Program-made: the position numbers and the translations under genes
The notes under the pieces: model-generated
The model's input: only the letters and a program-made list of their open reading frames with translations
Told to the model about the DNA's origin: nothing
Databases searched by the model: none
NCBI GenBank assembly: GCA_949128115.1
Contig: OX421965.1
Location: forward strand, 37,769,681-37,833,680
Source of the DNA: Anaspis maculata
Taxonomy: Eukaryota; Arthropoda; Insecta; Coleoptera; Scraptiidae
Reading direction: 5' to 3'
DNA: 64,000 nt
In this document: piece by piece, positions 45,826 through 57,650 of the stretch
Layout of the letters: each line of letters begins with the position of its first letter
Position numbering within the stretch: the stretch's first letter is position 1

Positions 45826-46041
45826 TATATCCCATACACTTTCTATTTTCAGTAGAATGACTTTTTGGAGCAAAAATAAAATGACAAGCTGGAGGACTAC
45901 GGCTACGGCTGGTGGCACATGCAAAGTTTTGGACCGAAACTATCGACGGCCATCAGCCGTATCTTCCCAGCACCCCAGCTTGTCACTTTATTTTTGCTCC
46001 AAAAGGTAATTCTACTGAAAATGGAAAGTGTATGGGATATA
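45826..46041. repeat. 216-bp hairpin MITE
   Basis: TATATCCCATACACTTTC at the left pairs with AAAGTGTATGGGATATA at the right. Pairing continues through ATTTTCAGTAGAAT, TTTTGGAGCAAAAATAAA and TGACAAGCTGG. The loop carries GGCTACGGCTGGTGGC against CGGCCATCAGCCG, which also pair partly. Possible TA target duplication. Confidence 0.9.
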
Positions 46042-46801
46042 ATTATGTATATTATGATTTTTCATAACAAAATAACCAAGCATAAAAATCGAAGAAATGG
46101 TTTCAACTGGTAATTCAACAACTCAAACTCAACTAGTAACTACTCAACTGATTTAATTATTCCAACTTTTAGATGGGAAAAAGTTGAAAAACCGCAACAC
46201 CATCATGACTCAACTTAGGCTTCACGGTAGGAAATCAAGATTCACTTCAGTTTCGCCTTCTCAATTATTGAGATTGCCATGTTTAGTGGTAGTCCTTGGG
46301 TTTCCAATTGCCAAATGCTTGCAGGTAACATTGTGCAATGAGCTCAGTTTCTGAACCCCCAAAATAGTCAGATAGTCACTTTACTTTATAAAATGTTAAT
46401 TTTACATGAAATGGATAGTTATACTCGTATCTTTGGGAATTTTTCAAATTGGGGCTAAGCCTACTTATGGAATTAGAAAATAGGTTCGAGCCAAAAAATC
46501 CTGTCTTCAATTAAGTAACTGTAAAGTTGATTTCACAATTTGCAGCTATCTTGGCCCGGTCATCATATCGAGACACTAAAAACTTTGACGTTTGGGAAGT
46601 GGTTGGAGGTACTTATTAATGTGTGATGTAAACGAATTGTTTTTAATATTGTTAATTGCTCAGTTTACTTCCCATATTCCAGGAGAGCGACACAGCTCCG
46701 GCGTTGCACACTGGATGAATTGAAGAATTACGATATATTGCTGCAACTTGAGAGTTGCGACATATTGGATTTCTTCGTGAATGGTGTATTTCTGTTACAG
46801 C

Positions 46802-47175
46802 AAAACCAATGAAGGAGCGGCGGTGGCCGAGTGGTTTTGGTGTTGCCGCGCCAAGCCAGTCGTGATCTACCGCGCGGGTTCGAATCCCGCCTCGTCCATG
46901 GATATTTTGTGTTGTCCGATTGTTCCGAAAATTGTTCCGACCTTACTATGCCATATCTGCACCTGTCTGACTACAGCGGTTACAGAAAAAATGGATTTCT
47001 GACTACAGAGTTGAGTGCTATCAGAGTACTGTGGCCTCACATAGTAAACAGTAGGCAATTCAAGAATAATTAAAAACGTGTACCAAAAACCCACTGAATG
47101 TCCCGTCGACGCTAATAACCTTGTAGTTGATGCGTCGTAAAACATTCAAAAAAAAAAAAAAAAAAAACCAATGAA
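46802..47175 (+). mobile_element. tRNA-derived SINE with 12-bp target-site duplication
   Basis: The element is 46814-47163. Its head is tRNA-like, with an A box TGGCCGAGTGG at 46824-46834 and a B box GGTTCGAATCC at 46877-46887 inside a GCGGG/CCCGC T-stem, the internal promoter of RNA polymerase III. A tRNA-unrelated body of about 230 bp follows, ending in GTCGACGCTAATAACCTTG and GATGCGTCGTAAAAC, then about 20 A residues. The whole is bounded by AAAACCAATGAA at 46802-46813 and 47164-47175. The acceptor stem of the tRNA-like part does not pair (GCGGCGG against CTCGTCC), so it is not a working tRNA. The perfect duplication and A-tail suggest recent LINE-driven insertion. Confidence 0.93.
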
Positions 47176-47888
47176 ATTTTTAAGGCACATGCCCCGTGAT
47201 AATATGCTGTTCGGTAAAATCGAACTTACGACATATTGTACTTTCATCGTTGATATTGAACTTTTTTGGAAGTGAGCCAATCTTGATGAAACTTGAAACG
47301 TCCGTACGTTTATCACGTATAGCTATTTATGATTTTAGAATTAGTTTCACTATTTGCTGTTACCTTGGCCAGCCACCTTGAATCTTTTTCGTAAAAATGA
47401 ACCGATTTTGATGAAGTTTGGGACATACTCGTAATTATCCATGATATCAAGATTGACTACCACGAAACAAAATGTGCTATCAAATCTCACGCCCGTGAGG
47501 GTATGCTCAATGGTTCTCCTCGATTATCAGTTAACATAAAACGGAAACGTGCATGTTCATTCTGTTCCAAGAGGGGCGGTCTGGATAACGTAATGACAAG
47601 GAGCTCTCCACCAAGAACTTGATTTCATGCGGACTTGTATACGAACTAGGATACGAACTAATAAAAGCACGTTTCAATTATTGCACGGATCTGATTAGTT
47701 ACCCCATCAAACATGCCATTACTCGAGCACAAATGTAGAAACAGATTAGGTCCCCTCTCTTTCATTCCGTTACGAATTGGATGCACCACAATAACGCGAG
47801 CCATATACCTAATTCCCGTCAATTATTCACAATCCCGCGCCAGTAATTCCGATTTCAAAGCCACAAACAGCATTCAGTTACCATCAAA

Positions 47889-50800
47889 ATGGCAGACGAA
47901 GCAGAATTTGAAATTCTTGAAAACTCTCTGGGCTATTTGAGATTCCAGCTCTTGTGGCCGCCGAAAGGTAAAGCTTTCAGCGTTGGTCGCTATTTCTACT
48001 TGAGACTCCTAACGGTCCTTGTACTCGGTATGCCCATATGGACATCAACTACGACGCACTTTGCGAACATCTTCATATGTAATGCAATCATGCATCTGTT
48101 AAAAAAAATATTTTGTTGAGCCTCTTTAAAATTGCAGACAATATGGATTTATCCTCCACCGAGGACGTGACAACTTTGGTCTCATGTGTTGGGTTCCACT
48201 ACATATTGCTCAACTACATAATGAAACAAAAGCGAATTGCAGAGCTGTACAAACAGCTGTCAGACTTCAAGAGCTTTGGGAAACCACCAAACTTCGACAA
48301 GACAAACTTTCAATTGAATCGTTTGTCGTTCATGTACAGGGTATATGTTGTCGGGGGCATTTTTATGTATGGAGTCTTGGCGGTTTTTGAAACGCCAAAG
48401 TGCGAGAGAACCAACGTGGAAAAAGGCTTGAGTGAGTTGTGCGGACTCTACGTTCCGAGTTACGTGCCTTTCAAGTTTTTTGGAATGAAACCATTCCTTT
48501 GGGTCTACCAGTTTCTGGCGATTTTAACAATAATTGCAGGCTCTGCTTCCATTTCGTTCAGTACTTTTGAAACGGCCGAACATATTGTTGTGAGGATCGA
48601 ACATCTGAATCAGCTTTTGGAAGAAATCTTTGACATACAGTCTCAACATCAGAAGAGACTTCATAATTGCATAAGATACCACCAATTTATCCTAAAGTGA
48701 GTTGTTCCCAAAGTATGTTGCAAGTACCTGTAGATTGGAACACTGACGTATAATACTAGAACTGGTTAATCCGTTTATGCGGCCAAGACCCGAATCCACT
48801 ATGACCAACGTAAAGATAACAATCATTCTTATGTATAGGGTGATTTTTTGAAAAGGACTCACTCCAGATTTCTTGCTGTCAAATTTTTTTCTAGGAAAAC
48901 GCCGAAACAGGTCGATTTTTATTTTGATGGGGACATCTGAGACGCACATTGTCAAAGTTCCATCTTCAGCCCCTGCGCCCCTCACCCTGCCCTATAGTCC
49001 GGTGGTTAAGCGTTCTAACTATGCATTTTGAGTTTAAGCAATGCGCTTTTGGGGTTTGTTTGGGGGTCCCTCAACTTTAATTTCAAGAGTTGGAGACATC
49101 GGTGCACTCGATGCGGAGGGGTCTGGGGGGCCCTTGAAAGTTGAAGGTGCGAGGCTTCCCACCAAATCACCATACCACCACGTAATTCCTACTGGGAGGC
49201 CATCAAACGACTCTAACCTGTACATTGACAACATTTGTTACCATGTTCAAATAGTTCTTCACACTGAAAAAAATTAATTCTTATGACAGATCGGAAAAAA
49301 CAGTTTTTTTCTCGATTCTTCATCCCCACAACGAATAAACTGCCAAGTATGGTGTCATTTTGGAGTAAACGGCATCCTCTGATTCCATTCACCGAGTCAA
49401 AATGTTTGTGAGACCATCGTGCAAAGAATGGCACGCCAAGAAGTGAGCCTTTTCAAGCACCTCATTTAACAGTAGTTTCTTGGCTGTTACCAATCGATAT
49501 GATTGATAATTTGGTCATGGATCAATAACTTGAACTCTTTTGTGACGATAATCCATGTGCATGAAACTCGACACGAGCGTGAAGGCCTGGGAATTTTTTT
49601 TTTCCCCAGCGGTCGAATTTTTTTTCACGCCTACTGAGCGTCAGTTCGTAGGGCTCAGGTAGGGAGCGTTTGGATAGCTTTGGAAGCAAAATTTTCATAT
49701 CTATCTGAAAATTTGAGCAGTTTAATTCTGGAAATTGATTTATGAATCATCAATGATTGTTTTGCCGGTCAGTACCCACATGAGGGTTAACTGCAGAAGT
49801 TATGGCTAACGGCGGAGGGAATTCAACGCCCAAGATCTTATTCTCTGCCACTCTGACAGTCATTTTCACGGTTGTTTTTATAAAATTATTTCTTCTCCAA
49901 ACATAAAAAAACTTACACGTACAAAGTGATAACAACCTTGAAGGTTGGTAGAGGAAAAAAGAAAACAACACTTTAAAAGTTGAATGCCCTCCGTCGTCAG
50001 CCATGATCTCTGTGCAGTTAATCCCCATGGGGGGACCTAGTGACCGTCAAAATAATCTTTGATGATTCTCAGATCAGTTTCCAGAATTATGCTACTCAGC
50101 TTCATAGACAGATATGAAAATTTTGTCTCCAAACCTATCCAAACGCTGCCTGCTTGAGCCCAACAAACTAACGCTCAGTGGGCGTGAAATAAATTCGACC
50201 GCTGGAGAAAAATATTTTTTCCAGGCCTCCACGCTCGTGTCGAGTTTCATTCACATGCATTACCGTTACAAAAGAGTTCAAGTTATTGGTCCATGACAAA
50301 ATTATCAATCATATCGATTGGTATCAGCCAATAAACTACTGTTAAATGAGGTGCTCAAAAATGCTCACTTCTTGGCGTGCCATTCTTTGCACGGTGGTCT
50401 CACAAACATTTTGACTCAGTGAATGAAATCATAGGATGCCGTTTATTTCAAAATGACACCAAACTTGGCAGTTTATTCGTTGTGGGGATGAAGAATTGAG
50501 AAAAACAGTTTTTTCCGATCTGTCATGAGAATTAATTTTTTTCAGTGTGAAGAACTGTTGGGACATGGTAAGAAATGTTGTCAATGTGTAGGTTAGAGTC
50601 GTTTGATGACATCCAAGTAGGAATTACGTGGTGGTATGGTGATTTGGTGGGAAGCCTCGCACCTTCAACTTTCAAGGGCCCCCCAGACCCCCTCCGCATC
50701 GAGTGCACCGATGTCTCCAACTCTTGAAATTAAGGTTTGTGTATCCCCAATCGAACCCCAAAAGCGCATTGCTTAAGCTCAAAATGCATAGTTCAAGCTT

Positions 50801-52537
50801 TTTTTGGCGCCTAACCACCGTACTACTACTTTAGAATTTCAAATAGCACTACCTATGTTGTGATAGGTACATCAAATTAAAGGTAATAAAATTCTCTCTC
50901 TGTCAATTTTAAAATCTGTTGAATCACCTCAAATCCTCCTCAAAATGTTTTTACTGTCAAATAAAGAGAAGTTTTCTCCTTTTTAACTGCATATCCTCAA
51001 GAAATACACTTTCAAGCGAAAACAGGTCAATTTTTATTTCGAAGGGGACATTCGAGACACGTATTGCCATTATCTTTAGCCCCTTTGCCTCCCAATTGAG
51101 AGATTTTTTGAGAAGGGTTAGAGGGGGTTTAAAAAACTTGAAAATATTTTTTACAGAAAAAGAATTTTATTACTTTGTAACTGAAGTAAAGATAGCGATT
51201 TCAAACAAGTTCAAGTTATTCACACCTCGCAAAGTAGAACATGGTAGAACTCGTGGAGACGAACTGTGCGTTGCCGCCAGCTGATCAGTTATTGTTGCCT
51301 GCTGTCATACTTGATGCTTAATGCTCATGATTTTCTTGTTTCGTTGGCAATTTTGTATATTTCGTGATCCAATTAGTTGATAATTTTGCAACAGTGCCAG
51401 GAGTATACTGCTTATTGAATTGTGTATTTTGTTTTTGGGAACTCTAATCTATTGACGCATTTATTATGATGGTTGTGCAAGTTTTAGGAGTCTTCCAGAT
51501 CAACAGATCAACCCATTTTTTACTTTTATCTATTTTGTCCTCTTAACATGAAGCAAAACGGTGCAAGCGTGCCTAGGTGTCATCCGGAGACCCTATTTCT
51601 GGAGAGGATGTGATCCATTCACATATGAATTTGCTAGGCAACTAGGGCTGTGCATGATTGACTTTAGAATTGACCCCCTCCCCCCCCCCCCCTACTTCCC
51701 CTTCCTCTAAGCGGTTCTGGCCTTTCAACACCCTGTGGGCTGCTGGGATAGGAATCCCCGTCTAGTACTATACGTCAGTGGGTTGAAAAATCAGAAAAAA
51801 AGATTCGATAATCATTTTAGACCCTAATTAATAATTGCTAGACTTGGCAGTGGGCATATCTAACTCAAGATTTGAATCTAGCTATGTATACATTTTCAAT
51901 TTTGCTTCTATGTTGACTTGTTGATTACTTACCATCGAGGCATTTAGCAACTGAATTTCAAAATTTTAGGATCGCTGCAGACTTTGACTTGTGCTACACA
52001 AACGTTATGGGATGTTACATCATGATGACCGGCATCATTTTTGGATGTATTGCAAACTTCATCCTTGAGGTGGGGCCACTATACTTATATATTTTTTTAA
52101 GCACAAACACATTTCTTGGTTTCGTTGCAGGAATCTTCAATCGGGGCTATAATCCACCTAGTAGGTTGGATAATTGCTTTGTACGTTGTGTGCCACGCCG
52201 GTCAAGCTCTCATATCCAGTGTAAAACGAGAAGACCTCTCCTTTCATTGTTTAATATTTGTTCTAATTTTAGAGCGATACCATTGCCAATGCTGCATTCG
52301 GGTCCAAATGGCACAAAGCTGAAGTAAAGCATCAGAAAGTGTTTCTAGTTGTGTTGCAAAGATCGCAAAAGTTGATGTACCTACATGGAGCACCTCTAGG
52401 GATCATGTCTTTTCCGCTTTTCGTTACGGTGAGTGTGATGCTATATTTTAGAGCAACTGAAAATTTAATGAAAGAATCAATTTCAGCTATTGAAAACTTC
52501 TTATTCCTATCTTACCCTGCTAAATCAAAAAATGTAG
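47889..52537 (+). CDS. Odorant receptor 3 (7tm_6 family)
   Basis: Insect odorant receptor, 381 residues, closest by eye to receptor 1. Exons: 47889-48078, 48138-48696, 51970-52069, 52131-52220, 52273-52428, 52487-52537. Phases 1, 2, 0, 0, 0. It starts MADEAEFEILENSLGYLRF. Hydrophobic segments: LLTVLVLGMPIWTSTT, VTTLVSCVGFHYILLNY, VYVVGGIFMYGVLAVF, FLWVYQFLAILTIIAG, CYIMMTGIIFGCIANF, IIHLVGWIIALYVV and GIMSFPLFVT. The end is LLKTSYSYLTLLNQKM-stop. AATAAA is 23 bases past the stop (52561-52566). The coding region is intact although intron 2 has grown to 3.3 kb by a 1.8-kb foldback. It lies on the strand opposite receptors 1 and 2. As for all such receptors, function requires the co-receptor Orco, which is not in the window. 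Confidence 0.93.
48995..50824. repeat. 1.8-kb foldback element with about 900-bp arms in receptor 3 intron
   Basis: TAGTCCGGTGGTTAAGCG at the left and CGCCTAACCACCGTACTA at the right are reverse complements. Pairing runs through CTATGCATTTTGAG, AAGCAATGCGCTTTTGGGG, GAGACATCGGTGCACTCGAT, GTGCGAGGCTTCCCACCAAA and CTCGACACGAGCGTG to a centre near 49905. Outside it, 48870-48980 and 51020-51090 are a diverged direct pair (GAAACAGGTC(G/A)ATTTTTATTT, GGGGACAT, GAGACGCA). Mirrored ORFs are not genes. Confidence 0.92.
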
Positions 52538-54016
52538 ACAAGTATCCGAAAACATACGATAATAAAGATACAGTACCTACATAGACAGGAAATCCTCATG
52601 GAGAATGTTCCATGTATGGGAGGTTATAGTGAAGAAGAATATTTTAAATGAGTTTTCCATACAGTTTCTGACCTGATTATCCTGCTTGAAACAAGTGTTT
52701 TTATTTCTTCTCTGGTTTTCTAGAAACAAATTTTGTTCTAAATCCTATGTCACTGGGTCAACCTTGGGCTCGGATCAATAGTGACCTCTTCAATAAATCT
52801 TTTGAGTGTAAGGATTCAAAATTTCAAATCTCTTGAAAGCTGGCATTTTTTTTTAAACTGTTGTTCCGAGTCCACACGACGTTTAACTACAGAAGTTCAG
52901 TAACAAATTGTGCCGCTTATAACGCGTTCTCAAAGCTTCGTCCCCCGAGCTTTCATGCCTAGCCACTTGCCGGAAAACACGGCGAACACCTCTATAATCG
53001 GTTATCTGTGCTTTTTTTTTTGCCCTGCATCAACTACTTGCTAATTTATCAGCAGGTTATTATTAGGATTTTTCCGTGGGGATTTTTCAGTAACGATCCC
53101 CCACCGATCCAAGAATGTAAATTCTACAGTACTTCGTTGTTATCGTCATTATCTGTGCTTTGTTGTTGACCAAATTAATGATCTTACGGATATACAGGGC
53201 GTGCTCAAAAAGTTTTCCACAAAATAGTTTTGCAGGTGTATTATTGATTGACTTGAATAATTGTTTCGTGCACATTGATATTTTGTTCCCCTATCCAGAG
53301 TCAGTTTCCGTCCCGTAGGTACTGTGATGGGACGCCTCAAAATTAGAAAATAAAAGAGAATTAAATATTTTGAGAATAAATTAGCATTACGGGCGATAGA
53401 GGGAAGAAAAGAAATGGGATAAGGAATGCGAAGATATCGATTTTGCCGGCTGGTATCGGGGTGACACTGCGTGCCGGCATCGATGTTTGTAGGCCAGGGA
53501 TTTGAGACGTGAGACGGGGGGTGGTAATAGGAAGGGTCCAAGAATAGAGACGGGGGAGAAAAAGAGATTCGAGTGGTGGGAGTTGGGAGTCGACCACAAC
53601 GGATGTGTTTTGCTGGGAGAAAAATCATCACTCGTCAAGAATAAGTTAATCGAAGTTCTATAACACTGTTAATTGTTGTAGTGCATCAGTTACGAGGAAA
53701 GGAGATATTAAGGCAAGTCTGATTGCCATTTGCGATCAAAGGCTAATTGTTTGAAGAGTTTGAAGTGATTGTTTTGTTTCTAAAATGATAGTAGGTTTTG
53801 TTCTTGAGAGTTCGATCAGCCATCGTAAGCGTCAAGCCGATTTCAATTCCCTGTAGTTGCTTAGAGCTTTTAAATAATAAGGCCCCTTGTTTTCAGCTAC
53901 CTACCTTCAAGACGCCAGAAAATGGTGGAAACTTCAGTAACCCTTTCGAACTATCTCGTTTCCGTCAGATTGATTTCCTTAGGTCAGTTCTGCTGAAATT
54001 ACAGTGCTCTCGACAT
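52538..54016. other. Unassigned intergenic DNA
   Basis: Downstream of odorant receptor 3. A TATACAGGGCGTGCTCAAAA motif at about 53191 looks like one end of the ACAGGGTG repeat class, with no clear partner. Overlapping minus-strand ORFs at 53149-53638 are proline- and serine-rich and show no motif. Nothing else can be assigned. Confidence 0.4.
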
Positions 54017-55063
54017 ATAAACTGCGCAACAAATATGTTGTCGCGAGGGAAAAATTGGTTCGAGTTTGGACCATAATAACTTTTGAATGACACAAACCAT
54101 TTCGATTCTGTTTTGACAGTTAGCGAGCTCAGTATTTCCGTTATTCACCTTCAGGAGGTGAAGATCAGGAAATGTCATGTGAAATATCTACAGGGTGAAA
54201 TGTGAAACAGTACAAAATTTTAGCAAATTCAACGGACTCCCATTTCAGGAATAATTTTTTTTTTCTGAAATGCAAATGAAAGGATCATGAAACGTTATGT
54301 TTTAGCTTACGCCTAGTTTCAAAATTTTTAAAATCGGAAGTCTGGTTCTGACTTTATGATTTTTTCCCTTGGAGGATGCTGGTTTATCCTATCGCTACAA
54401 AGAAAACTATGTTACTCTGATGATGGGAGGTTGGAATTCACGAACATTGTTGCTTGAACGGTCCTGAGCAACTTAACTTGCAGACCATCTGGAATACCTT
54501 GATCAAGGCTTCAAAAAGGGGGCCCATTCAAAATGGGCGACACAGGTGTTTTCCTTAAAAATTGAATTTGATCAGATTTTCACAATTAAAACAAGCTTTC
54601 TTCGACCTCCTGAACTTGATGCTGATAGTCGACTTTAGTTTTTGATGATGGAAGGCTCCCTAGGCCAACATCGTCTTTCTTGTAGCGATAGGATAAATCA
54701 GCATCCTCCAAGGGAAAAAAAATCATGAAGTCAGAACCAGAGTTCCGATTTCAAAAATTCCAAAACTGGACGCAAGCTAAAACATCACGGTTTATAATCC
54801 TTTCATTTAATTTAAGAAAAAAAATATTCTGAGAACAGGGGTCCGTTGAATTTAGTAAAATTTTGCACTATTTTACATTTCACCCTGTAGATATTTTACA
54901 TGAAGCTTCCTGATCTTCCCCTCCTGAAGATGAATAACGGAAAAATTGATCTCACTAACCGTCAAAACAAAATCAGAATGGTTTGTGTCGTTCAAAAGTT
55001 ATTGTGGTCCAAAGTTGGACCAATTTTTCTCTTGCGACAATATATTTGTTGCGCAGTTTATTT
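54017..55063. repeat. 1.05-kb foldback element with about 500-bp arms
   Basis: TAAACTGCGCAACAAATATG and, at the right, ATATATTTGTTGCGCAGTTTA are reverse complements. Pairing continues through GACACAAACCATT(T/C), TCTACAGGGTGAAATGT, AGTACAAAATTTTA(G/C)(C/T)AAATT, CAACGGAC and GGAGGATGCTG to a centre near 54540. It is the better preserved relative of the foldback at 871-2160. Confidence 0.88.
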
Positions 55064-55084
55064 GGATCAAGTCCGGACGACATC

Positions 55085-57650
55085 TCTCACGCGAAATTTT
55101 CCCCCATAGACACAGGTGTCCTCAAGTATAAATGAGTTTAAAAAAATTGTCACCAAAAACTGTTGATAGGACCTTGTGATAGAGGTTCTGGGGATCACAG
55201 AAATGTATCTAACAAAATCGTAGCTGATCCCGAACGGCAGTTATTCAATTTTTAAGATTATTAGTTGAAAATGTCATAATAAAAATCTGGCTTCGGTTTT
55301 TTCAAATTTTTAGAATAACTAAGATTGTCTAAACGGTTAACTTTGCATCTCTCCCAATATCTAAAAAAATCTCTGTGGATAGATTCATACCCTTCTGTTG
55401 TAATAAGAGTCCAAGACCTCCATTGTTGAGGAACTTCAACAAGTTTTGGAGATGACATGAATTTCCGAAGCTTCTGATAACACCCTTGTCCCAAAACACT
55501 TTTATGATATATTTATGCCCTCTTCGTAACGTCCAGCTACAACCTTTGCAGTGCTGAAACACTTTTCAACAATTTCGTTCATCGTTTTGAAGCCAGACAC
55601 AAGCGGAATCACGCAAAGTACTCCCACATTTTTTACGAATAATTGCGACTGTCGCTTTCCTTTGAAAGTTTCCGACAGGAGTTCTCTTCAAAAATCTTAT
55701 GTTGGTAACTTTTGGCGACCAAGTTTAGTTCCTTGGGCCACAGCAAACTTCAACACACCCAAGTATCGGCACAAGACCATTCCAAAATGAATGGTTCACA
55801 AACCCTTAAAGGAGATGCTTCGAAAAGAGGGGGGTAATTATGCTGTGACAATCTTTCGCAAAGTTCTTCTTTTTTTTCCTGCAGAGCAAAATTTTCAATC
55901 AATGCGCCTCAAATCTCCGTAAGTCTTCATACTCGTAACTATCTCCTTCTGTTTATTTTCTTCACAAACCATATTCAACGTAATTTCATCGAATTTCCCT
56001 CGTAAGTCTATTAGAGTGATGAAGCAGTACAGACATGGAAGTAGCCGTAGTTGTTTGCTGGTCATTGATCAAAAGAAGTTAAGATTCCTGAACAAATTTT
56101 AAAGGAATTGCATTGATATTGGTCATTTCAAAATCAACTTGATCTTAATTGGTCTAGAAGATGCGGAAATAATTTTAGAGAAAGAGGAAAAAAAATCACA
56201 CAGGCAGCAAAAAATTCGTTACATAGATTGACGATCGATTGAAAAAAAAAGGGGGGGGAATCAACCAGTTTCAATAGGCTTATGAATGGTTTGCATTGTA
56301 CCCCAGGTGAAAAAAACCTATATGAAAATATCGAGTTGATGTTTCAAATGACCAACATCAATGGACTTAGGTTTAAATTTGTTTCGGATATTGAACTTAT
56401 TCTCTTGATCAATGACCAGCAAATGGCTACACGACAACCATCCCCGTACTGCTTTATAACTCTAAAAAACTTACGAGGGAAATTCGATAAAATGACGTTG
56501 AAATGAGGTTTGTGAAGAAAACAGAAGAAAAATGGTTACGAGTATGAAGACTTATGAAGATTTGAAAGCGCATTAATGAGAAATTTTGCTCTGAAGAAAG
56601 AAAGAAGTTTTCAAAAGAGTGTCACAAGCTCAATCAACCCCCCCTTTTTTCGAAAAAGACTTTGCATCATTCCAGAGTTGCATCTTTTCAAGGGTAAGTG
56701 AACGATTTGTTTTGGAATGATCTTGTGCTGATACTTTGGCGTGATGAAGTTTTGCTGTTGGCCCAAGAAGTTGAACTTAGTGGCCAAAAGTTACCACAAC
56801 GAGATATTCAGAAGGAACACCTGCCGAAAACTTCCAAAGGAGAGCGCCGGTCTTACTGATCCGGGAAACGTAGAAAATGTGGGAGTACTTTGAGTGATTC
56901 CGCTTGTGTCTGGCTTCAAAACGATGAACGAAATTGTTGAAAAGTGTTTCAGCACTGCAAAGGTTGTAGCTGGACGTTACGAAGAGGGCATAAATATATC
57001 ATAAAAGTGTTTTGGGACAAGGATGTTATCAGAAGCTTCGGAAATTCATGTCATCTCCAAAACTTGTTGAAGTTCCTCAACAATGGAGGTCTTGGACTCT
57101 TATTACAACAGAAGGGTATGAATCTATCCACAGAGATTTTGTTAGATATTGGGAGAGATGCAAAATTAACCGTTTAGACAATCTTAGTTATTCTAAAAAT
57201 TTGAAAAAACCCGAAGCCAAATTTTTATTAAGACATTTTCAACTAATAATCTTAAAAATTGAATAATTGCCGTTCGGGATCAGCTACGATTTTGTTGGAT
57301 ACATTTCTGTGCTCCCCAGAACCTTATTACAACAGAAGGGTATGAATCTATCCACAGAGATTTTGTTAGATATTGGGAGAGATGCAAAATTAACCGTTTA
57401 GACAATCTTAGTTATTCTAAAAATTCGAAAAAACCCGAAGCCAAATTTTTATCAAGACATTTTCAACTAATAATCCTAAAAATTGAATAATTGCCGTTCG
57501 GGATCAGCTACGATTTTGTTGGATACATTTCTGTGCTCCCCAGAACCTCTATTACAAGGTCCCATCAACAGTTTTTGGTGACAATTTTGTAAAACTCATT
57601 TCTACTTGAAGACACCTGTGTAGAATGAATGATTTAACCCTTTCGCGCGA
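55085..57650. repeat. 2.5-kb foldback element with about 1.1-kb arms and an internal tandem duplication
   Basis: Left ACACAGGTGTCCTCAAGTA and right TACTTGAAGACACCTGTGT pair at the ends. The arms stay alignable to a centre near 56240. Mirrored ORFs (MFQHCKGCSWTLRRGHKYII on minus at about 55560 and on plus at 56944) show high arm identity. The right arm additionally contains a direct duplication with an offset of 224 bp: 57101-57324 repeats as 57325-57548, with a junction at the short shared word TATTACAA. It abuts the foldback at 54017-55063 at its left. Confidence 0.93.

Noticed and set aside
46814..46897. Functional tRNA gene
   Set aside because: A and B boxes and the T-stem are present, but the acceptor ends do not pair, no sensible anticodon stem forms, and the sequence is the head of a SINE with A-tail and target duplication.
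55261..57266. Mirrored 77-84 codon ORFs starting MFQHCKGC and MGQGCYQ
   Set aside because: Present in both arms of the 2.5-kb palindrome; no motif, no splice context.
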